Assembly: GCF_051960575.1 (NCBI RefSeq)
Contig: NZ_JBQCEE010000426.1
Span: forward strand, 1-25,861
Length of the DNA stretch: 25,861 nucleotides
Origin: JBQCEE01 sp051960575
GTDB taxonomy: Bacteria > Actinomycetota > Actinomycetes > Mycobacteriales > Jatrophihabitantaceae
Direction: 5' to 3'
Shown here: piece by piece, positions 20,099 to 25,861 of the stretch
Layout: the number at the start of each line of letters is the position of its first letter
Numbering within the stretch: position 1 is the first letter of the stretch
The notes under the pieces: model-generated
What the model was told of the DNA's origin: nothing
The model's database searches: none
The model's input: the letters and a program-made list of their open reading frames with translations, nothing else
Program-made: the position numbers and the translations under genes

Positions 20099-21426
20099 GC
20101 CACCGCTCCGTCGAAGTCGTGGTCGTCGAACGGGCCGACCACGGTCAGGCACCGGGGTCGGTCGAGCAGGTCGGCGGCGATGGCCGCCACTTCGTCCGGT
20201 GTCACGGCGTCGACCTTGGCGAGCAGCTCGTCGAGGCCGAGCACGTCGCCGTGGGCGAGCTCCGCCTTCCCGATGCGGCTCATCCGCGACCCGGTGTCCT
20301 CGAGGCCGAGCACGATCGACCCGCGCATCTGCCCCTTGCCCCGCTCGATCTCGTCGGCGCTGAGCCCACCGTGCGCCGCGGCGTCGAGTTCGGCGCGCAT
20401 CAGGCCGATCACCTCGTCGGCCTTGCCCGGCTGGCAGCCGGCGTAGACGCCGAACTGCCCGGTGTCGGCGTAGCTGCTGGTGAACGAGTACACCGAGTAC
20501 GCCAGCCCGCGCTCCTCACGGATGCGCTGGAACAGCCGCGAACTCATGCCGCCGCCCAGCGCGGCGGACAGCACGCCGAGGGCCCAGCGCCGGTCGTCGT
20601 GACGCGAGATGCCGCGTCCGCCGAGCACGATGTTGGCCTGCTCGGTGTCGTCGCCGATGACCGTCACCGGCGCCACCGGACGCACGGCCGGCGCGCTCCC
20701 CCGCCGCGGCGCGACCGGTTCGGCGCCGTCGGCCAGCCGCCCGGCGAACGCCCGCCGCACGAGGTCGACGACCGCCCGGTGCTCGACGTTGCCGGCGACC
20801 GAGACCACCATCGCCTCGGGCTGGTAGCGCCGCGTGTAGTAGCCGTGGATCTGCCGCCGGGTCAGCGCGCGGATCGACTTCTCGGTGCCGAGGATCGGGC
20901 GCCCGATCGGGGTGTCGCCGAACAGGGCCGACGAGAACTCGTCGTGCACCAGGTCGGACGGGTCGTCGTCGCGCATCGCGATCTCTTCGAGCACCACGCC
21001 CCGCTCGACCTCGACGTCGCGTCCGGCCACGGTCGCCGACAGCACGACGTCGGACACGATCTCGACCGCCAGCGGCAGGTCGCGGTCGAGCACGGTCGCG
21101 TAGTAGCAGGTGTACTCCTTGTCGGTCATGGCGTTGAACTCGCCGCCGACGGCGTCCATGGCGCTGGCGATGTCGAGCGCCGACCGCGTCGTGGTGCCCT
21201 TGAACAGCAGGTGCTCGAGGAAGTGGCTGGTGCCGGCGAGCGACAGCGACTCGTCCCGCGAGCCGACGCCGACCCAGACGCCGATGCTCGCGCTGCGCAC
21301 GCCGGGCATGGCCTCGGTGATGACGCGCAGCCCGCCCGGCAGCGTGGTGCGGGTGATGACGCCGCCCCCGGTGGCCGGCAGGCGCCGGGTGGCGGCGCGG
21401 CGGCGGGACGTTGTCGGCGAGGTCAC
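20095..21426 (-). CDS. M16-family zinc metallopeptidase
   Basis: 443 residues. The inverted zinc motif HxxEH is H68-F-L-E71-H72 in SHFLEHLLFKGT, with the third ligand E148 in VLEEIAMRDDDP. The second half-domain shows the conserved GGGMSSRLFQRIREERGLAY (positions near 310), so both homologous halves of a processing-peptidase-like protein are present. Active enzyme expected; cytoplasmic, no signal peptide. The GTG start has TAGACT exactly six bases upstream. In many actinobacteria pnp (polynucleotide phosphorylase) precedes this gene; here the neighbour is an unrelated membrane-protein gene. Coupled to dapB downstream. Confidence 0.94.
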   Translation of the reverse strand: MTSPTTSRRRAATRRLPATGGGVITRTTLPGGLRVITEAMPGVRSASIGVWVGVGSRDESLSLAGTSHFLEHLLFKGTTTRSALDIASAMDAVGGEFNAMTDKEYTCYYATVLDRDLPLAVEIVSDVVLSATVAGRDVEVERGVVLEEIAMRDDDPSDLVHDEFSSALFGDTPIGRPILGTEKSIRALTRRQIHGYYTRRYQPEAMVVSVAGNVEHRAVVDLVRRAFAGRLADGAEPVAPRRGSAPAVRPVAPVTVIGDDTEQANIVLGGRGISRHDDRRWALGVLSAALGGGMSSRLFQRIREERGLAYSVYSFTSSYADTGQFGVYAGCQPGKADEVIGLMRAELDAAAHGGLSADEIERGKGQMRGSIVLGLEDTGSRMSRIGKAELAHGDVLGLDELLAKVDAVTPDEVAAIAADLLDRPRCLTVVGPFDDHDFDGAVA

Positions 21427-21432
21427 CCCGCG

Positions 21433-21438
21433 AGTCTA
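21433..21438 (-). promoter_or_regulatory. -10 element of the M16 peptidase-dapB operon, leaderless type
   Basis: TAGACT on the minus strand, six bases before GTG 21426. Confidence 0.55.
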
Positions 21439-21460
21439 CGAAGGCGCGGGTGTGCCGCTG

Positions 21461-22342
21461 TCAGCCGGACGCACGGACCCCGCAGAACGTCCGCTCGCGC
21501 GCCGACGGCACGACCGGGAACCAGCCCGGCCGCAGGCTCATCACGAACCCCCATCCGGCGACGGCCGCGCCGCGCAGCAGCGGGGCGCGCAGCAGCCAGC
21601 CGGACAGCCCCAGCCACGGGGCGACGAGCCAGGCCACGAACCCGGTCATCACCAGTGCCGCCGCGACGTGGCCGGCCCAGCGTGCCCCCGCCGCCAGCCA
21701 CGCGGTCGCCGCGAGCGCCGCTGTCGTCGCGGCCAGCCACAGGTCCCACAGCAGCCCGGTGCCGCGCAGCACCTCGAGCGGCAGCACGCCCAGCGTCAGC
21801 AGCAGTGCGAGCAGGGCGCCCACGCCCGCTCGGCGCAGGGCGCCCCGGCGCCGCGGCGGCTCGTAGCAGGGCAGCGCGGTGAGCGGGAACTCCGCCAGCA
21901 TCACGTCGACGTCGTCGTACAGGCGGGCCGACGGGTAGCGCACGCCCAGGCGGCGACGGACGAAGGCGGGGGCGGTCGGCGCCACCCAGATCGCCTCGAC
22001 CCGTGCGTGCTCGGCCCGCACGCCCTGGGTACCCGCGACGACGTTGCCCCAGCAGGCGACGATGGCGAGCACGAACCGGGCCTGCCGCTGCCGCCGCGCG
22101 GCCTCGAGGGTGCCGTAGGCGTAGTAGCCGCACTCGCAGTCGTCGCTCGGCACCACGTGCTCACGACGCGGGTGGTCGCCGGTCGGCGGCGCGCAGGTCG
22201 CGATGTTGTCGCCGTCGTCCCAGGCGCACTCGCTGTAGAGCGGCAGCAGCAGCCCGGCCTCGTCGACGCGGAAGGTGCGCAGCCCGCGGATCTCGCCGAC
22301 GAGCGGTTCGACGCCGGTGCCCCCACCGGCGAATGCGCCCAC
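21461..22342 (-). CDS. Membrane protein with N-terminal Cys-rich (CxCG) domain
   Basis: About 293 residues from GTG 22342, which has GGGG upstream and lies 11 bases after the stop of the 49-residue gene. The open frame extends to 22534, but that part is out of phase with the small gene and looks non-coding. Residues 15-125 form a soluble domain with C39, C50, C69, C71 and C97: SECAWDDGDNIATC, DDCECGYYAYG and CWGNVVAGTQGVRAEHA. This W/C/CxCGxY/WG/RAE pattern is one I have seen in uncharacterised actinobacterial proteins; metal binding is plausible. Three membrane segments follow (GVGALLALLLTLGVLPLEVL, LWLAATTAALAATAWLAA, VAAALVMTGFVAWLVAPWLG). Function unknown. Confidence 0.7.
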   Translation of the reverse strand: MGAFAGGGTGVEPLVGEIRGLRTFRVDEAGLLLPLYSECAWDDGDNIATCAPPTGDHPRREHVVPSDDCECGYYAYGTLEAARRQRQARFVLAIVACWGNVVAGTQGVRAEHARVEAIWVAPTAPAFVRRRLGVRYPSARLYDDVDVMLAEFPLTALPCYEPPRRRGALRRAGVGALLALLLTLGVLPLEVLRGTGLLWDLWLAATTAALAATAWLAAGARWAGHVAAALVMTGFVAWLVAPWLGLSGWLLRAPLLRGAAVAGWGFVMSLRPGWFPVVPSARERTFCGVRASG

Positions 22343-22353
22343 CGCTGCCCCGA

Positions 22354-22503
22354 TCAGTCGCGCGGGTCGCGCCCGGCCGGCTCGGCCACGCGATGCGGCT
22401 GCTCCGGCTCGTCGGCGCGGGACCGGCGCTCGGCCGGCGCGGCGGTGTCGACACGGTCGGGCAGCACCTCGTAGCGCTGCCGCTGCGGCCCGATGTTCCC
22501 CAT
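22354..22503 (-). CDS. Small acidic/Arg-rich protein of 49 residues
   Basis: ATG 22503 to TGA 22354. It begins MGNIGPQRQRYEVLPDRVDT and continues as a charged Pro/Ala/Arg/Glu tail, probably disordered. The TACCGT box six bases before the ATG is the same leaderless-type signal as at established genes. The MGNIGP-x-R-x-x-YEVLP opening resembles short actinobacterial proteins I recall, but I cannot verify that. It lies 11 bases upstream of the Cys-motif membrane protein, so the two form a unit. It has no Cys or membrane segment. Easily missed because of its length. Confidence 0.6.
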   Translation of the reverse strand: MGNIGPQRQRYEVLPDRVDTAAPAERRSRADEPEQPHRVAEPAGRDPRD

Positions 22504-22509
22504 GCCTGG

Positions 22510-22515
22510 ACGGTA
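22510..22515 (-). promoter_or_regulatory. -10 element of the 49-residue gene, leaderless type
   Basis: TACCGT on the minus strand, six bases (CCAGGC) before ATG 22503. Confidence 0.5.
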
Positions 22516-22558
22516 CGCCCGGGACGATCACCACGCGAGGGATCGGCCCGGCGCTGCG

Positions 22559-23014
22559 TCAGCGCGGCAGCCAGGCGTCCGGGGTCTCGACCAGCTTGCG
22601 CACGTGCGGGGGCAGCGTGCCCGTGAGCACCTGGGCCAGGCTCACCTCGTCCAGCACCCGGCGCAGGCTCGCGCGCACCGCCACCCAGACCTCCGGCAGG
22701 TGCTCGGCGACGCCGGTGTAGGTGGTCTCGTGCGGACGCAGCCCGCGCACCTCGGCCAGCGGGCCGTCGACGGCGCGGATCACCGCGCCGAGCATGACGT
22801 CCTTGGCCGGCCGGGCCAGCGCGTAGCCGCCCTCGGCGCCGCGCTGGCTGCGGACGATGCCGGCCCGGCGCAGTTCACCGAGGATCGCCTCGACGAACTT
22901 GCGCGGCATCCCCTGCTCGCTGACCACCGTGTCGACCTTGACCAGCGCGGGCTCGTGCGCCGCGAGGCTGAGCAAGGCCCGGATCGCGTAGTCGGTCTTC
23001 GCGGAGATCTGCAC
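22559..23014 (-). CDS. Rrf2-family transcriptional regulator without cluster cysteines
   Basis: 151 residues, GTG start with GAGGA about seven bases upstream. MQISAKTDYAIRALLSLAAH is the typical Rrf2 N-terminus. The winged helix continues to about residue 80 (MPRKFVEAILGELRRAGIVR, SQRGAEGGYALARPA). Unlike IscR, NsrR and RsrR it contains no cysteine at all, so it cannot carry the usual Fe-S cluster. CymR of Bacillus, which represses cysteine and sulfur genes through a protein partner, is also an Rrf2 protein without a cluster. Placement 48 bases after cysA on the same strand makes a role in sulfate-import control likely by context; direct evidence is lacking. Confidence 0.88.
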   Translation of the reverse strand: MQISAKTDYAIRALLSLAAHEPALVKVDTVVSEQGMPRKFVEAILGELRRAGIVRSQRGAEGGYALARPAKDVMLGAVIRAVDGPLAEVRGLRPHETTYTGVAEHLPEVWVAVRASLRRVLDEVSLAQVLTGTLPPHVRKLVETPDAWLPR

Positions 23015-23062
23015 GATCGCATCCTCGCAAAGTCCGTTCCGGGCGCCGCACAGGCGCGCGGT

Positions 23063-24034
23063 TCAGACCAGCGTCGGCGTCGGGATCGTCGTGCTGGCCG
23101 GCTCGACCTGCAACCACACCGTCGCGCCCTCGCGCAGCCGGAGCGCCTCGGCCTGGCCGCGGGTGAGCTGGGCCAGGGTGACAGCGCCGTCGGGCGTCCG
23201 CGCCTCGGCGCGCACCTCGAAGCCGATGCGCTGCAGCCGCACGACCGTCGCCTGCACCCACCCCGGCACCGCCGAGGTGGCGATCTCGATGTCGTGCGGA
23301 CGCACCAGCCGGCCGCCGAGCGTGGTGACCGGGCCGAGGAAGCCCATCACGAAGTCGTTGACCGGGTGGTCGTAGAGGTCGTCGGGGCTGCCGATCTGCT
23401 CGATCCGCCCGTCGTTGATCACCACGATCTCGTCCGAGACCTCGAGGGCCTCCTCCTGGTCGTGGGTGACGAACACGGTGGTCACGTGCACCTCGTCGTG
23501 CAGGCGGCGCAGCCAGTCGCGCAATTCCTTGCGCACCTTGGCGTCGAGTGCCCCGAACGGCTCGTCCAGCAGCAGCACCGTGGGCTCGACCGCGAGCGCC
23601 CGGGCCAGGGCCATGCGCTGGCGCTGGCCGCCGGACAGCTGCGACGGCAGCCGGTCGGCGAACTGGTCGAGGTGCACCAGCTGGAGCAGCTCGCGCACCC
23701 GGTGCTCGATCTCGGCCTTCGGGCGCTTGCGGATCTCGAGGCCGAAGGCGACGTTGCGGTACACCGTGAGGTGCTTGAAGGCGGCGTAGTGCTGGAAGAC
23801 GAAGCCGACGTTGCGGCGCTGCGGCGGCAGCGTCGTCGCGTCGTTGCCCTCGATGTGGATGCTGCCGCTGTCCGGCTTCTCGAGCCCGGCGATGATGCGC
23901 AGCAGCGTCGACTTGCCGCCGCCGCTCGGCCCGAGCAACGCCGTGAGCGCGCCGGGCCTGATCGTCAGGTCGATGTCGTCCAGCGCGACGAAATCGCCGA
24001 ACCGCTTGGTGACCCCGCGGACCTCGATGCTCAC
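23063..24034 (-). CDS. cysA: Sulfate/thiosulfate ABC transporter ATP-binding protein
   Basis: 323 residues, GTG start overlapping the cysW stop (GTGA). Walker A GPSGGGKS (35-42), Q-loop Q81, signature LSGGQ (133-137), Walker B VLLLDE (153-158), D-loop GALD and switch H191 are all intact. SIEVRGVTKRFGDFVALDDI and the strongly conserved GFVFQHYAAFKHLTVYRNVA are typical of CysA. A C-terminal beta-rich regulatory domain begins near residue 240 (VRPHDIEIA). It powers uptake through CysT-CysW at the inner face of the membrane. The three genes overlap and must be one operon. Confidence 0.95.
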   Translation of the reverse strand: MSIEVRGVTKRFGDFVALDDIDLTIRPGALTALLGPSGGGKSTLLRIIAGLEKPDSGSIHIEGNDATTLPPQRRNVGFVFQHYAAFKHLTVYRNVAFGLEIRKRPKAEIEHRVRELLQLVHLDQFADRLPSQLSGGQRQRMALARALAVEPTVLLLDEPFGALDAKVRKELRDWLRRLHDEVHVTTVFVTHDQEEALEVSDEIVVINDGRIEQIGSPDDLYDHPVNDFVMGFLGPVTTLGGRLVRPHDIEIATSAVPGWVQATVVRLQRIGFEVRAEARTPDGAVTLAQLTRGQAEALRLREGATVWLQVEPASTTIPTPTLV

Positions 24035-24825
24035 GAACCGACCTTCTTCCGACGACCCTGGAGCAGCGAGACCGCGACGATGGCGACGACCGACACCAGC
24101 ATGAGGACGAATGCCAGATCGTAAGCCGACTGCTTGTCGAAGTCGTTCTGCAGGAATTGCGAGATGAGCAACGGTGCGGTCGCCTGGTCCTGGAAGTTGC
24201 CCGACACGACCAGCACCGCCCCGTACTCGCCGATGCACCGGGCGAGCGCGAGCACGACGCCGTACCCCAGCGCCACGCGGATCGTCGGCAGGGTGATGCG
24301 GCGGAACGTCTGCACCGCGCTCGCACCCAGCGAGGCGGCCGCCTGCTCCTGCTCGATGCCAGCCTCTTCGAGCACCGGCAGCACGCTGCGCAGCACGAGC
24401 GGTAGCGAGACGAACGTGGTCGCGAGCACGAGACCCGGCGTGGCCCCGATGACCTGGTTCACGCCGAGCCCGAACCAGCCGCCGACGCCGTAGACCAGCA
24501 CGAGCGCGAGCCCGACGACGATCGGCGAGATCGCGATCGGCAGGTCGATGATCGCGTCGAGCACGCGCTTACCGGCGAAGCGGCGCCGGGCGAGCAGCAT
24601 CGCCACGCCCACGCCGAAGACGGTGTTGATGACGACCGAGCACGCGGCCACGAGCGCCGAGCGCTGGAAGGCGGCGGGCGCGGGGCCGGACGAGATGGTG
24701 TGGAAGAACTGGCCGATGCCCGGCTGGAAGGCGCGGAAGCAGAGCACGCCGACGGGCAGCAGGATGATGACGCCGACGTAGAGGACGACGACGGCGCGCA
24801 TGGTGGTGCGGGCGGGGCTAGCCAC
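24031..24825 (-). CDS. cysW: Sulfate ABC transporter permease CysW
   Basis: 264 residues, GTG start overlapping cysT by eight bases, with GGAGGG upstream inside the cysT end. About six membrane segments. The EAA loop that docks on CysA is EQAAASLGASAVQTFRRITL followed by P. AIIDLPIAISPIVVGLALVL and LARCIGEYGAVLVVSGNFQ match CysW rather than the phosphate or molybdate permeases. Pairs with CysT to form the channel. Confidence 0.93.
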   Translation of the reverse strand: MASPARTTMRAVVVLYVGVIILLPVGVLCFRAFQPGIGQFFHTISSGPAPAAFQRSALVAACSVVINTVFGVGVAMLLARRRFAGKRVLDAIIDLPIAISPIVVGLALVLVYGVGGWFGLGVNQVIGATPGLVLATTFVSLPLVLRSVLPVLEEAGIEQEQAAASLGASAVQTFRRITLPTIRVALGYGVVLALARCIGEYGAVLVVSGNFQDQATAPLLISQFLQNDFDKQSAYDLAFVLMLVSVVAIVAVSLLQGRRKKVGS

Positions 24826-25663
24826 GACGTTCCCTCCGCCGCTGCAGCAGGGCGAGCACGGTGAGCACCACCGCGCTGGCCACGAGCAGCACCGTCGCGA
24901 GCGCGGCGGCCTGCCGCACGCCCGCGACCGGGTTGTCGGCGTCCTGCAGCCGCCCGTAGATGAGCGCGGACGCGATGAGCGTCTGGTGCGGGATGTTGCT
25001 CGCGATCAGCACCAGCGAGCCGTACTCGCCGAGCGCGCGGGCGAACGAGAGCGTGCCGCCCGACAGCAGCGCCGGCAGGATCGGTGGCAGCACGATGCGG
25101 CGGAAGACGGTGAACGGCCCGGCGCCGAGGGACGCGGCCGCCTGCTCGGCGTCGCGGTCGAGGTCGAGCAGCACCGGCTGCACGGTGCGCACCGTGAACG
25201 GCAGGGTCACGAACAGCAGCGCGACGAACATGCCGATGCGCGTGCCGACCAGGCTGACGCCGAGCGGGCTGTCCTCGCCGTAGAGCCCGAGCATCACCAG
25301 GCCCGCGACGATGGTGGGCAGCGCGAACGGCAGGTCGATCGCGAACTCCAGCACACGTGCGCCCGGGAAGCGCTCGCGCACGAGCACCCACGCCACGAGT
25401 GTCCCCATGACCGCGTTGACGACCGCGACCGACACCGACAGCAGCAGGGTCAGCTTCAGGGCGTCGAGGTTGGTCGACTTCGTGATGTCGTCGACGAACT
25501 GGCCCCACCCGCCGTCGAAGGCCTTGCTCACGACGGCGGCGAGCGGGATGAGCACGAGCAGGCTGAGCCAGATCACCGCCACACCGAGCCCGAGGGACGA
25601 TCCCGGGTCCAGCGGCGACCGGGTGCCGTCCGTGCCGCGCCGGACCCGCCGGCCGGTGGGCAC
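24818..25663 (-). CDS. cysT: Sulfate ABC transporter permease CysT (N-terminus uncertain)
   Basis: 281 residues from GTG 25663. Six membrane segments beginning GLGVAVIWLSLLVLIPLAAV. The EAA loop is EQAAASLGAGPFTVFRRIVL, and FAIDLPFALPTIVAGLVMLG and FARALGEYGSLVLIASNIPH match CysT/CysU. The N-terminal 18 residues lie within the left arm of an inverted repeat that folds the window back on itself. Sequence upstream of 25676 is unreliable, so the true start and promoter, and the expected periplasmic sulfate-binding protein gene, are not visible. Confidence 0.9.
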   Translation of the reverse strand: MPTGRRVRRGTDGTRSPLDPGSSLGLGVAVIWLSLLVLIPLAAVVSKAFDGGWGQFVDDITKSTNLDALKLTLLLSVSVAVVNAVMGTLVAWVLVRERFPGARVLEFAIDLPFALPTIVAGLVMLGLYGEDSPLGVSLVGTRIGMFVALLFVTLPFTVRTVQPVLLDLDRDAEQAAASLGAGPFTVFRRIVLPPILPALLSGGTLSFARALGEYGSLVLIASNIPHQTLIASALIYGRLQDADNPVAGVRQAAALATVLLVASAVVLTVLALLQRRRERRG

Positions 25664-25861
25664 GCCGGCGCCGGGGGCCCGGCCGGGCGCCGGGGGGGCG
25701 GGCGGCGGGCAACACCCCCACCCGGCGGGGCACCCCTCTTACTCCCCGGGGGGGGGGTTTCCCCCCCGCCCGGCGCCCCGGCCCCGGCGCGGGGCCCCGG
25801 CGCCGGCGTGCCCACCGGCCGGCGGGTCCGGCGCGGCACGGACGGCACCCGGTCGCCGCTG
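25610..25861. repeat. Terminal fold-back: 67-bp perfect inverted repeat flanking low-complexity sequence
   Basis: Bases 25610-25676 are the exact reverse complement of 25795-25861. Between them lie 118 bases of extreme G/C homopolymer (runs of seven to ten G or C around 25692-25697, 25748-25767) with poor coding character. The right arm repeats the start of cysT in reverse. Location at the last base of the window and the degenerate centre indicate an assembly or read fold-back artefact at a contig end. Confidence 0.85.

Noticed and set aside
25610..25861. Terminal inverted repeat as a transposon end or telomere
   Set aside because: No transposase, no target duplication, the arm is the cysT 5' coding region, and the centre is corrupted homopolymer.

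Overview
This is a high-GC actinobacterial chromosome segment (Actinomycetota). The evidence is the near-exclusive use of G/C at third codon positions, frequent GTG starts, a ClgR-type regulator, ThyX in place of ThyA, and a gene set (clgR, pgsA, argA, ftsK, dapA, thyX, dapB) found together in Mycobacterium, Streptomyces and Frankia-like genomes. I cannot name a genus. The right end folds back on itself, so the window probably ends at a draft contig edge.

Layout. (1) 1-3138, minus strand: start of an unidentified gene cut by the left edge, then an operon read right to left as rimO-pgsA, then clgR and a VOC-family gene. (2) 3202-6653, plus strand: a SigE-like sigma factor coupled to a single-pass membrane partner, argA, an EcsC-like protein, and a previously hidden 54-residue gene. 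(3) 6342-10944, minus: thyX, dapA and ftsK; the ftsK 3' end is disturbed by a C/G-rich tract. (4) 11068-13774, plus: a ribbon-helix-helix protein with phased operator-like repeats, a DUF4097 protein, a repeat-rich spacer and an AAA-type ATPase. (5) 13787-15016, minus: a YcaQ-like DNA glycosylase. (6) 15040-18342, plus: DedA protein, polytopic membrane protein, GNAT, DUF2461. (7) 18376-25663, minus: M16 peptidase-dapB-TPR membrane protein-hypothetical; a two-gene unit (49-residue protein plus Cys-motif membrane protein); and a sulfate importer cysT-cysW-cysA followed by a Cys-less Rrf2 regulator.

Functional links. dapA and dapB are consecutive lysine/diaminopimelate steps, argA starts arginine synthesis, and pgsA makes phosphatidylglycerolphosphate. 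clgR should control proteolysis genes and probably itself. The cys genes bring in sulfate, and the adjacent Rrf2 protein is a candidate sensor of sulfur status.

The most striking shared signal is regulatory. Twelve genes have a TANNNT -10 hexamer ending 6-8 bases before the start codon, as expected for leaderless mRNAs. This signal decides several starts and exposes two small genes. The best candidate for an undescribed regulatory module is the RHH/DUF4097 pair, preceded by three 8-bp direct repeats at an exact 11-bp period running into the start codon.
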